Shown: positions 1 to 6,359, counted from the stretch's first letter. The stretch is DNA of 8,395 bases from CAZITB01 sp964542055 (GCA_964542055.1 CAZITB010000110.1:1-8395); one strand, 5' to 3'. The notes: a model not told the origin generated them from the sequence alone. Program-made: numbers and translations.

Positions 1-501
1 TTCTAAGATACGAAATAGCAAGGACTTAGCAAAATATGGTGTCGAAGTTCCGTCATGTTCAGTCGGAATCACATCAGGATTTGTTTTTGTGTTAAAATTC
101 TCGCTTCGTAAAAATCTATCTGCCGATGGTGCAACAATAACAGCTTCATGCATTTTGGCGAATTTAACAGCATTTAAAAAAGGAGTTCGGTTTTCATCAA
201 TTATCCATCCCGAACCAACTTCTTTATAAATTCGAATTATAGATATGTTTCGTTTTTTCATTTCTTTTTGTAAAACCTTTATGTAGTTTTTAAGGTTTTT
301 ATTTAAACCTTGTTCACTGCTTGAAACTCGGACATATAGGATAACTTTTAAATTTGGATTACTAGAAAAGTAATCTTCAAAATCATATAGATAATGGCTT
401 GCCTTTGCAGATTTTGTTTTAGTAAAATTCGCAAGTTTAATCTTTTTAAGTTTTTCTGCCCGTTTCTGTTTTCGTAAAGCTCTTTTATTAAGTTTTTTCA
501 T
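1..501 (-). CDS. Serine recombinase (resolvase/invertase family), C-terminus off the window
   Basis: Partial gene: 167 codons are open from the ATG at 501 to the window edge. The resolvase catalytic domain starts late. YVRVSSSEQ at residues 56-64 matches the family's Y-x-RVS motif, making Ser60 the likely nucleophile. It is followed by EVGSGW (94-99), NRTPFLNAV (104-112) and the VIVAPSADRFLRS stretch (121-133), which corresponds to the conserved DRxxR segment of gamma-delta resolvase. Such enzymes cut and rejoin DNA through a phosphoserine link. A Lys/Arg-rich extension of about 50 residues precedes the domain, which is unusual for small resolvases. The start is supported by GGAGGG about 9 nt upstream. 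The gene overlaps the stop of the upstream open frame (488) by 14 bp, so translational coupling is likely. Whether it is a large integrase, a resolvase or an IS607-like transposase cannot be told without the missing part. Confidence 0.8.
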   Translation of the reverse strand, partial: MKKLNKRALRKQKRAEKLKKIKLANFTKTKSAKASHYLYDFEDYFSSNPNLKVILYVRVSSSEQGLNKNLKNYIKVLQKEMKKRNISIIRIYKEVGSGWIIDENRTPFLNAVKFAKMHEAVIVAPSADRFLRSENFNTKTNPDVIPTEHDGTSTPYFAKSLLFRILE

Positions 502-748
502 TTTCATTACCCTCCACAAGTGTCATTATTGCTGTCTGTATATGTGAGGGTAAGTTAGACCAACGATTGATTAAAGTTGCGAGATTTTGCTGTATTTTAT
601 CGTTAATTGAGGTTAAATCAGTGGTTAAAATAGAATTGCCGGTTCCGTAAGTGTATGTTTCTAAAGTGTTTATAGAACTAACAGAATAATTCCCAAGCTG
701 GACGTCGTCGGTTCGAATCCGATCGCCCGCTTTTTTGTTGGTTTTCAT
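488..748 (-). pseudogene. Displaced C-terminal tail of a tyrosine integrase, read through a tRNA-Gly fragment
   Basis: An 86-codon open frame whose first part is the antisense of a tRNA 3' half. It gives AGDRIRTDDVQLGN, a peptide typical of reading frames running backwards through a tRNA gene. After the tRNA portion comes about 60 residues of protein-like sequence ending in WSNLPSHIQTAIMTLVEG. From memory, an LPxHIxxAI pattern like this closes many integrases of the planctomycete type. The simplest reading is that attP lay inside the integrase gene. Integration then separated the catalytic part (at the element's far end, off the window to the left) from this tail, and the ATG at 748 is fortuitous. 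The frame ends 14 bp inside the serine recombinase gene. It could still be a small independent ORF. I see no catalytic residues in it. Confidence 0.5.
690..731 (+). repeat. 3' half of tRNA-Gly(CCC): attachment-site scar of an element lying to the left
   Basis: The sequence corresponds to tRNA positions 32-73. The anticodon loop TTCCCAA (690-696, anticodon CCC at 692-694) is followed by the 3' anticodon strand GCTGG, variable region ACGTC, T arm GTCGG-TTCGAAT-CCGAT, acceptor 3' strand CGCCCGC and discriminator T73, as expected for bacterial Gly tRNAs. The bases left of 690 cannot form the 5' anticodon strand, D arm or acceptor strand, so this is not a functional tRNA. A fragment that starts at the anticodon loop is the product expected when a tyrosine integrase recombines in that loop. 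The intact tRNA should then be at the other, unseen end of the left element. Confidence 0.8.
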
Positions 749-959
749 TTTTTGTAATTATCTGGTTGAATCTGTTGCTGGATTTTCAGTGTTAAACTCG
801 CATATCGATGCAGTATTCGATGCCGCTGGTTCCGGCAGCGCTGGAGGCCAGAACTTGGAACTTTATCGCATTTACATCGATTCAATATAAGCCTGCAATC
901 CGACCAAGTAAATAAACCCTGGAATGATACCGCCTTGATATGCGTCATTCGATGCGTAA

Positions 960-994
960 AATACGGCATTTTAAACTAGGAATACGGCATTTTA
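960..994. repeat. 14-bp direct repeat, period 21
   Basis: AATACGGCATTTTA occurs at 960-973 and again, identically, at 981-994. A one-helical-repeat-pair spacing of 21 bp would suit protein binding on one DNA face, but no bound regulator can be named. Confidence 0.6.
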
Positions 995-1002
995 CCACTT
1001 TT

Positions 1003-1022
1003 AAAGCCCGAAAACCGGCTTT
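1003..1022. terminator. Hairpin, possible terminator
   Basis: AAAGCC (1003-1008) and GGCTTT (1017-1022) form a 6-bp stem with an 8-nt loop. On the plus strand it is followed by a short T run. No clear gene ends just upstream on either strand, so its role is uncertain. Confidence 0.3.
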
Positions 1023-1034
1023 TGCCCCCAAACA

Positions 1035-1069
1035 TTGACTATTGACTATTAACTACTGATTATTAATTA
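1035..1069. repeat. Degenerate heptamer array (TTRACTA units)
   Basis: Five consecutive 7-bp units: TTGACTA, TTGACTA, TTAACTA, CTGATTA, TTAATTA. The consensus is the reverse complement of the TAGTTAA heptamer repeated at 8174-8208. Arrays of this type usually sit in intergenic spacers. Confidence 0.6.
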
Positions 1070-1090
1070 TTTTATTTTTGAACGCTGAAA

Positions 1091-1654
1091 ATGTCATTCC
1101 TGCGGAGGCAGGTCGATAAAGGAAGGAAACATAGTCAGGCTGAACGGTTGCAAAAATTGCTACAAGATAAACTTTCTGCTATGATAGAAGTCAATCGTAC
1201 TAGATTGGATTACTTGGAGAGATTCCAGCGTATGATTGATGAATATAATGCAGGAGCAATGAATATCGAAGAATTCTTCAATAGGCTGGTAGATTTTGCC
1301 AGAGATTTAAATCGGGAAGAACAGCGAGCTGTATCGGAAAACCTTACAGAGGAAGAATTAGCAATATTCGACTTGTTAACAAAGCCTGAAATGAAACTTT
1401 CGAAGAAAGAGGAATTGCAGGTCAAAACTGCTGCTAAAGATTTGCTTATAAAGCTAAAACAAGAAAAGATAGTTTTAGATTGGAAAAAACGGCAACAAAC
1501 AAGGGCTATGGTTAAGCAAGCTATAGAGCAGATATTAGATGAAGAGCTGCCCTCTGTTTATGACCGGAAAGTTTTCAACAATAAGTGTGATTCTGTGTAT
1601 CAACACATCTTTGATAATTATACTGGGCCCAATAAAAATGTTTATGTTGCGTGA
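1091..1654 (+). pseudogene. hsdR: 3' remnant of a type I restriction subunit (HsdR C-terminal domain)
   Basis: The 187 codons resemble the C-terminal helical domain of EcoEI-type HsdR proteins. Recognisable landmarks are the TRLDYLERFQ and IDEYNAG segments, the NIEEFF motif, the LTEEELAIFDLLTKPE stretch and the closing VYQHIFDNY. Full-length HsdR is several times longer and carries an endonuclease and two RecA-like helicase domains. None of that is here, and a TGA at 1079-1081 closes the frame upstream. Family-like sequence begins only after a short inverted repeat at 1099-1112, so the ATG at 1091 and the first dozen residues are probably not native. No hsdM or hsdS is in view. With its motor and nuclease gone it cannot restrict DNA, so I treat it as a decaying remnant rather than a working gene. 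Confidence 0.8.
1099..1112. repeat. Short inverted repeat at the hsdR breakpoint
   Basis: CCTGC-GGAG-GCAGG, preceded by TGTCATT. The whole motif resembles a GTCATTCCTGCG...GCAGG intergenic repeat that, from memory, is scattered in many bacterial genomes. It marks where hsdR similarity begins, so it may record the deletion or insertion that truncated the gene. Confidence 0.45.
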
Positions 1655-1664
1655 TGAGGCTAAT

Positions 1665-2465
1665 ATGGATATTAAACAAGAAACAATTGATTCATTAGAA
1701 AAAATGCGTGATGAATTGCAAATATGGATAAATGAATTAAATCAAAATGTATCCGAATGTTTTGAAGACTATTCAGAAACACAACATTTACACCTCAACC
1801 GTGGAATAACACCCTTATGGATAAAATGCTCTTTTTGTTCAGTTTTCGAAAAACATAATATACACAATAAGTTAGAAATCCTAAAAGGCGTTGAATATGC
1901 TCGAGTTTTTTCAAATCGTGTTTATGAGCTAACACCTGAAGTTATTTCATTTGCACATTCTCTTTATAGTTATGAAGGAATTGTGATTAATAAAGTTTTC
2001 TCAAAGTTATTCAAGTTAATAAATTCAGGACAAAATATTACTGAAAAAGATATAAGCTCACAGCTCGATGCAAAGGTAGCTAAGTTTTGTAATTCAGTTA
2101 AGTTAGAACAAACAACTTTAGAAAAACGAGCATTGAATTTACTTGAAAATATAAATTTACTTTTTAAAGATTTCAAAAATTCAAACAATAGCGAAACTAG
2201 TATTTCTATAACTGACAACGAAGAACCTAGTGTTTCTATAACTGACTACGAAGAAACTGTATTGTATGATATGGCCGAGTATAAGCACCAGTCCAGAATT
2301 CGAGCTGTAATATCTGCTAGTACAAATTTGGATGAATCTACAACAAGAAATGTACTAGAAAGCTTAGAAGACAAGAAATTAATCCACCGTCCTAATGGGC
2401 CTCGTAAAGGGTATGTAATCACAAAAGAAGGGGAAAAGCTATATAAAAGCATTTCAAGTGACTGA
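1665..2465 (+). CDS. Unknown protein with winged-helix-like C-terminus
   Basis: I do not recognise this 266-residue protein. The start at 1665 is preferred over the in-frame ATG codons at 1539 and 1638 because GATGAGG lies about 5 nt upstream and the earlier ones run inside hsdR. The N-terminal part is helical and charged, with CSFCSVF near residue 55. The middle (about 90-175) is mostly helical. Residues about 178-197 are a duplicated acidic segment (SISITDNEEP / SVSITDYEET) that looks like a linker. The last 70 residues look like a winged helix: SRIRAVISASTNLDESTT, VLESLEDKKLI, then a basic wing ending in GYVITKEGEKLY. This suggests DNA binding. It starts 10 bp after the hsdR remnant on the same strand, so it may once have been the last gene of a restriction operon. 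Confidence 0.7.
   Translation: MDIKQETIDSLEKMRDELQIWINELNQNVSECFEDYSETQHLHLNRGITPLWIKCSFCSVFEKHNIHNKLEILKGVEYARVFSNRVYELTPEVISFAHSLYSYEGIVINKVFSKLFKLINSGQNITEKDISSQLDAKVAKFCNSVKLEQTTLEKRALNLLENINLLFKDFKNSNNSETSISITDNEEPSVSITDYEETVLYDMAEYKHQSRIRAVISASTNLDESTTRNVLESLEDKKLIHRPNGPRKGYVITKEGEKLYKSISSD
2197..2255 (+). repeat. Two-copy 30-bp tandem duplication inside the unknown gene
   Basis: The unit at 2197-2225 recurs at 2227-2255 with two substitutions. The period is 30 bp, so the frame is kept and ten residues of the acidic linker are doubled. Confidence 0.8.
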
Positions 2466-2491
2466 TTAGTTACTGTTTAATAGTCTGACAT

Positions 2492-2509
2492 AACTGTGTA
2501 AGCACAGTT
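2492..2509 (+). terminator. Hairpin after the unknown gene, probable weak terminator
   Basis: AACTGTG (2492-2498), loop TAAG, CACAGTT (2503-2509), followed by two further T residues. The stem is perfect and sits 27 bp after the stop at 2465. The T tract is short, so an operator is an alternative. Confidence 0.45.
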
Positions 2510-2690
2510 TTAAAGTTATCAGCCGACTACTGACATGAAAAGCCTGAAATACGGCAATACCACAGACGTAAACCACTTATTTTTTACTTCTTACATCCAA
2601 CAAAGTTGCCCGTTACTTGTCCCTAATTTAGCCCTTATTTACCCACAGCACTATGAAAGTTCGGCTATACTCTCTTAAGAAGCGGTTAAA

Positions 2691-2714
2691 AGATTGAGAT
2701 GTGTATCTTAATTT
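2691..2714 (+). promoter_or_regulatory. AT-rich hairpin upstream of the replication module
   Basis: AGATTGAGAT (2691-2700), loop GTGT, ATCTTAATTT (2705-2714) pairs over 10 bp with two G-T wobbles and runs into a T tract. It lies about 35 bp before the first ORF of the module. It could be an attenuator/terminator or a repressor site. The rest of 2466-2747 shows no gene. A TATACT at 2666-2671 could be a -10 box, but I see no good -35 partner. Confidence 0.35.
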
Positions 2715-2747
2715 TTAGCCTCAGATATTTATTTTAAGGGTTTGATT

Positions 2748-2813
2748 ATGTCTCCAAAGGAAGTAGATGATGATGTTAACGCTAAAAACAATAATTCAAG
2801 AAGGGAGGTGTAG
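2748..2813 (+). CDS. 21-codon leader ORF
   Basis: It has an ATG at 2748 with AAGGG 7 nt upstream and runs 21 codons to TAG (2811-2813). The peptide is hydrophilic, begins MSPKEVDDDV and ends NSRREV. Its stop is one base before the ATG of the next gene, and its last codons contain that gene's ribosome site. This layout is typical of translational coupling. No family is recognised and it may be only a leader. Confidence 0.4.
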   Translation: MSPKEVDDDVNAKNNNSRREV

Positions 2814-2814
2814 A

Positions 2815-3111
2815 ATGAGCGACTTTATGCAATATTTTGAATCAATATATCATCAAGCGAATGACATTACTGAGTTGCTGCTGATAGCGAATGGTGAAGT
2901 TGTCAAAATGGTTTTTGCTAGCCAAAAATATGAAAAATACAAGGCTGAATTGCACGCATACAATGAGCAGGGATTAACACGTATTTTGGTATTAATCCAG
3001 AAGAGCTCAATTTCTTTTTTCAGTAATTTAAATATGAAAGGATTTTATAATGAAAATGAAAGATTTAGTAAAAGATTTCAACAGTACCGTCTACACACCA
3101 GAATTAAATAA
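2815..3111 (+). CDS. Small unknown protein, probably frameshifted near its 3' end
   Basis: The start at 2815 is chosen over the in-frame ATG at 2767 because GGGAGGTG lies 4-11 nt before it. As read, it is 98 residues and overlaps the replication initiator by 62 bp, which is abnormal for this tightly packed operon. If the T tract at 2984-2987 had one more T, the end would become GLTRIFGINPEELNFFFQ with a stop at 3024-3026. The protein would be 70 residues and leave a 23-bp gap with the initiator's ribosome site. That version is more protein-like than the present tail (ILVLIQKSSISFFSN and on). The body is mixed helical (SDFMQYFESIYHQANDITELLL) with no known motif. It is the first substantial gene of the replication module, possibly a regulator or replication accessory, but this is only position-based. 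Confidence 0.55.
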   Translation: MSDFMQYFESIYHQANDITELLLIANGEVVKMVFASQKYEKYKAELHAYNEQGLTRILVLIQKSSISFFSNLNMKGFYNENERFSKRFQQYRLHTRIK

Positions 3112-4498
3112 AATAACAGGTTCGGTCACTGCTACACTACTGCTAATGCAGATGATTTACTGGTGGGACAAACAAAAAGGAAAGAAATTTTACAAATTCA
3201 AAGAACCCTGCAATCACTCACTATACAAATCAGGGGACAGTTGGACTGAAGAACTGAACATAAGCAGAACTGTATTCGATACTGCACTAAAAAAAATAGG
3301 CTATAAAAAAGGTAAAACAAAAAAGGGAAAAAATCGAACCGAGGAAAACAGCTATATAATATATTTCACAGATAAAAACGGACTTACGTGGTATAGCTTG
3401 AATGGTGACTTACTAAGAAAAGATGTAAATAAACTTTATAATGAAAAGAGGGGAAACGAACATACACAAAAGAGCGGTAATAATGATTTACAATTATCAG
3501 AGACTACTTCAAAGACTACAACAGAGACTACTCCACAAACTTCTAATAAATTAGAAGTTTGTTACGTTCCCCAGAATTCTTTTAAAAAACAAGAGGGGGA
3601 TACTGGTTCCATCAGTAATCTTTTAAAAGAAAAAGAAGAGGGTGAAGCCAATATTTCTGGTCGGATACATCCTGGCTTAGAACCAGAAGTTTACAACAGT
3701 GAACCAGTGAAGGTTTCAACAAAAGATGAATCTAGTCTGGTATCGGATGAAACAACTACAGAAACTGATGTAGTCAATGACCAGTATTACCAAGCCACTG
3801 GTATGCGAAGAAACATAACAGGCTTTGCAGAAAATTCTTCACAGTTTGAATTAGCCTTGTTGCTTTGGCTTTATATTTCAGACAGGAAGAAAAATTTAAA
3901 GAACTTCCATCAATGGCCTAAAAAAATCAATCAGCTTATGTCCGAAGGTGAAGCACCTGAGACAATCAAGGAAGTCATTGAAGGAATTTTCGACAATGAC
4001 GATAGGTTTTGGGTTAAGATTATTTTCTCCATTGAGCAATTTATGAAGCAATATGAAAACATCAAAAACAGTCTAGGCATCACTGATAAAGAATTAGCTA
4101 AGAAAATTGAACTTACAGGAACCGCTAAGAAGCTAGCTGATGAATATGCAAGAATTACAGTAGGTAGTAAGAATCCTGACAATGAAGCATTTGGATACAG
4201 TGGTAAGTATACATTTAACAAAGCAGGGCAAATGGTTGATGATTTTGCTAGTATCGCTGCTAGAGATAAAAACCCTCAAATAGTAGATGGTATTAAAAAA
4301 TCAGTACATAGAATCATCTTTAGTACTATCAAAGACAAATATTTAGATGAAGGAAAGGAGGTTCCACTTAGTCTTTTTACAAATCCTGATTTTTGGAGAC
4401 AATCAATTATTCAAACATACAGACAATCATCTTCGTCATCAGATTTGTCACCATTTATTAACAAATATCAACTAATTGATTCAAGGAAAAGAGTATAA
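3050..4498 (+). CDS. Replication initiator-like protein of a mobile element (N-terminal winged helix)
   Basis: A 482-residue protein. Residues about 10-100 match the helix-turn-helix start of many phage and plasmid replication proteins: TPELNKITGSVTATLLLMQM, IYWWDKQ, FYKFKEPCNH, then SGDSWTEELNISRTVFDTALKKIGYKK, the recognition region. Residues about 135-255 are a low-complexity Ser/Thr/Glu-rich linker. The C-terminal domain (about 260-482) is helical (FELALLLWLYISDR, FWVKIIFSIEQFMKQYEN) and could contact the helicase. Its partner is probably the DnaB-like helicase encoded next, as with other initiator/helicase-loader pairs. GAAAGGA sits 7 nt before the ATG at 3050, and the ATG at 3056 is an alternative start. 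The linker-coding DNA carries iteron-like repeats and a palindrome, as in lambda O. Exact family membership is not claimed. Confidence 0.7.
   Translation: MKMKDLVKDFNSTVYTPELNKITGSVTATLLLMQMIYWWDKQKGKKFYKFKEPCNHSLYKSGDSWTEELNISRTVFDTALKKIGYKKGKTKKGKNRTEENSYIIYFTDKNGLTWYSLNGDLLRKDVNKLYNEKRGNEHTQKSGNNDLQLSETTSKTTTETTPQTSNKLEVCYVPQNSFKKQEGDTGSISNLLKEKEEGEANISGRIHPGLEPEVYNSEPVKVSTKDESSLVSDETTTETDVVNDQYYQATGMRRNITGFAENSSQFELALLLWLYISDRKKNLKNFHQWPKKINQLMSEGEAPETIKEVIEGIFDNDDRFWVKIIFSIEQFMKQYENIKNSLGITDKELAKKIELTGTAKKLADEYARITVGSKNPDNEAFGYSGKYTFNKAGQMVDDFASIAARDKNPQIVDGIKKSVHRIIFSTIKDKYLDEGKEVPLSLFTNPDFWRQSIIQTYRQSSSSSDLSPFINKYQLIDSRKRV
3499..3562. other. Candidate replication origin: three 12-bp repeats abutting a 13-bp palindrome
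   Basis: AGAGACTACTTC (3499-3510), AAAGACTACAAC (3511-3522) and AGAGACTACTCC (3523-3534) are contiguous 12-bp repeats sharing AGACTAC. The next base starts a perfect inverted repeat, ACAAACTTCTAAT (3535-3547), AA, ATTAGAAGTTTGT (3550-3562). Everything lies inside the initiator gene, in the part coding for its disordered linker. Phage lambda has the same arrangement, with the O iterons inside gene O. The repeats also encode a Thr-rich stretch, so coding bias explains part of the pattern but not the palindrome. Confidence 0.5.
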
Positions 4499-4581
4499 GT
4501 GAAAAAATTATTTTAATCATGATGTAGGCGTGAAAATAAATTATTCAATTAACGTTAAAATAAAATTTAGGAGTATTCAAA

Positions 4582-5952
4582 GTGGAAAACATTGAAATTA
4601 CACAACACGTACAAGACAGTTATTTATTTTTAGCAATCACCGATGATGATTTCTTAGATTACATTAGAAAAGCAATTCCTGCTACTTTTTTTGACAACAG
4701 TGTTGCTGAAACAATTATTCGCTGTTGTTATAGGTTTTTTGACCAGTTTAAGAAAGCACCTAAAGACCACATTAATCATTTAGTAGATTATCAAACTAAA
4801 GAGTTAGATGAAAGTATGCAAAAAATCTACGATGATTATTTAACAACTTTGGCATACTTTCAAAATGTAAACAAAGATTACGTACTTAAATCAATTAATT
4901 CATTCTTACGCAAAAGGGAACTTGAAAAAGCCTGTATGGAAATGGCAAAAAACCTTGCAAATAATGAATTAATCAAAGGTGAAAGGGTAATGTATGATGC
5001 ATTGAAAAATGGCGGTATTGAAAAATACAATGTAGGACTTGATTACTTTGAAAACGAAGTACCTACCTATTACCACAAGCAAAAAGATAAACAGTTAATG
5101 TATACTGGTATTCCACATTTAGATGAATTGATAGGTGGCATACAACGTGGTAAATTTATAGTAATAGCAGGTGGATACAAAGGTAAGAAAACTTGGGGCT
5201 GTGTCCACTTAGGCAGAATGGCGTTAATACAAGGTTTGAAAGTTTTGCACATCAGTCATGAAATGCCAGAAGATGAAGTTGAAATGAGATATGATATGGC
5301 ATTTGGTAGTCTAGTAAGTTCACCTGACCCCCAAGAAGTTGAGTATAAAAAATTCAATGAATTTGGTGAGGTTGAAAAAACAACTACAGAAACTAGACAA
5401 TCAATTTACAACTTAGATACTGTTCAGCATTATAGAAAACAAGGTAAAAAAATGGGTGGTCAGTTAAAAATAAAATACTATCCAATGGGTACTTGTTCAA
5501 TTGATGAAATTGACAGATTATTGGATTACCTTGAAGCAGTGCATAATTTTAAACCTGACATATTGATTAATGACTATATAGAAATTATGGATTTAGGTAG
5601 TGGTAATTCTGATTTAAGAAACAAAATCAATTCAATGTATATCCATCACAAAAGGATAGCTTCTGAAAGAGACATTACAGTTGTATCAGTTTCCCAAGTT
5701 ACTTCAAATGCTTTGCAAAAACCAGTGATTAAACAAAAAGATTTATCTGAGGATAGGCGCAAATTGGGAAATGTTGATTTAGCATTAGCTTTAAGCCAAA
5801 GTGAGGAACAAGAACGTAACGGTGTGCAAAGAGTAACAGTCTTAGTGAACAGAAATGGTATGCAAGGTGTTGGTTGCTACATGAGTCAAAATATAAACGT
5901 AGGTCAGATTTGTATCAATTCATGGCCAATTCCTGAAGAAGAATGGGATTAA
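4582..5952 (+). CDS. DnaB-like replicative helicase (RecA-fold ATPase)
   Basis: A 456-residue protein that likely unwinds DNA at the element's replication fork. The N-terminal third (about 1-150) is helical like the DnaB N-terminal domain, including SFLRKRELEKACMEMAKNLA. The RecA-like domain begins at GIPHLDELIGGI. The Walker A region is GGYKGKKT (197-204), with Lys203 as the likely phosphate-binding residue and a Lys where the usual Gly precedes it. EMPEDEVEMR follows, then the Walker B segment DILINDYIEIMD (Asp331), SVSQVTS (Ser371-Gln372, sensor-like) and a C-terminal VNRNGMQG with Arg424. The start is GTG at 4582 with AGGAG about 9 nt upstream. The 83-bp gap before it has no gene but includes the palindrome TTAACGTTAA (4549-4558). 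Other RecA-fold ATPases (KaiC-like) are less likely given the DnaB-type N-terminus and context. Confidence 0.85.
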   Translation: MENIEITQHVQDSYLFLAITDDDFLDYIRKAIPATFFDNSVAETIIRCCYRFFDQFKKAPKDHINHLVDYQTKELDESMQKIYDDYLTTLAYFQNVNKDYVLKSINSFLRKRELEKACMEMAKNLANNELIKGERVMYDALKNGGIEKYNVGLDYFENEVPTYYHKQKDKQLMYTGIPHLDELIGGIQRGKFIVIAGGYKGKKTWGCVHLGRMALIQGLKVLHISHEMPEDEVEMRYDMAFGSLVSSPDPQEVEYKKFNEFGEVEKTTTETRQSIYNLDTVQHYRKQGKKMGGQLKIKYYPMGTCSIDEIDRLLDYLEAVHNFKPDILINDYIEIMDLGSGNSDLRNKINSMYIHHKRIASERDITVVSVSQVTSNALQKPVIKQKDLSEDRRKLGNVDLALALSQSEEQERNGVQRVTVLVNRNGMQGVGCYMSQNINVGQICINSWPIPEEEWD

Positions 5953-5954
5953 AT

Positions 5955-6359
5955 ATGAAATTACTAACTTTTATAAAAGGCTCAAGCAATCCCGCTGATA
6001 AGATGCCAGGCTGTGCTAATTATGACCATCATCATGGTGGATGCTTATTTGCTGATAAAAATATTTGCAAAGTCGAAGATGGAATAAGATGTTTGTACTT
6101 TGAAAAAGCAGTTTTACCAACAGCTGTTGAAATTAACCAGCAAGATAGAATTAATACTTTGTACTTAGAGCAGGTAGGTAATGATGAAGAACTGTCAACG
6201 GAACTAGCTACTAAAAAAAACCAAAATAAATGTCCTGGAATAGGCGGTATTGTCTGTGGTGTAGAAATATTGTCCAGGAAAAGATTATGTGATAAATGCA
6301 GGATTGAAAGCAATAGAATTAACAAACGAAATTGGAATCGAAAAAATCGAGGTCGGTAG
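5955..6359 (+). CDS. Cys-rich putative zinc-binding protein
   Basis: A 134-residue protein of unknown function with two four-cysteine clusters. The first is C20-x9-C30-x7-C38-x7-C46, with a HHH run (25-27) and the segment GIRCLYFEKAVLP. The second is C93-x7-C101-x10-C112-x2-C115, followed by a strongly basic tail (NRINKRNWNRKNRGR). Both look like zinc ribbons, and the tail suggests nucleic-acid binding. The ATG at 5955, 2 bp after the helicase stop, is preferred. An ATG at 5943 in the same frame would overlap the helicase by 10 bp and cannot be excluded. The position just after the helicase suggests a replication or regulatory accessory. The stop overlaps the left arm of an inverted repeat. 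Confidence 0.7.
   Translation: MKLLTFIKGSSNPADKMPGCANYDHHHGGCLFADKNICKVEDGIRCLYFEKAVLPTAVEINQQDRINTLYLEQVGNDEELSTELATKKNQNKCPGIGGIVCGVEILSRKRLCDKCRIESNRINKRNWNRKNRGR

Larger units (their letters stand above)
732..1090. other. Gene-less stretch between the tRNA-Gly scar and the hsdR remnant
   Basis: No reading frame here looks like a recognisable protein. Short open frames exist on both strands (a minus-strand one over 745-969 and a plus-strand one ending near 897) but lack a convincing ribosome site or family resemblance. The part around 800-880 looks richer in G+C than the rest of the window, which fits decayed host sequence downstream of the original tRNA-Gly. The stretch contains a 14-bp direct repeat, a hairpin and a degenerate heptamer array, listed separately. 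Confidence 0.5.

Noticed and set aside
690..731. A functional tRNA-Gly gene
   Set aside because: Only positions 32-73 are present and the upstream bases cannot pair as the 5' half.
745..969. Minus-strand open frame of 74 codons
   Set aside because: Odd composition, no ribosome site, crosses the direct repeat at its 5' end, no family resemblance.
1539..1664. Upstream extension of the unknown gene (hydrophobic N-terminus)
   Set aside because: It lies inside the hsdR frame and has no ribosome site, while the ATG at 1665 has one. The apparent membrane-like segment is an artefact of reading hsdR in another frame.
2466..2747. Left attachment site of the tRNA-Glu element
   Set aside because: Looked for a copy of the tRNA-Glu 3' half (GGGGACTCGAACCCC) here and across the window by eye and found none.
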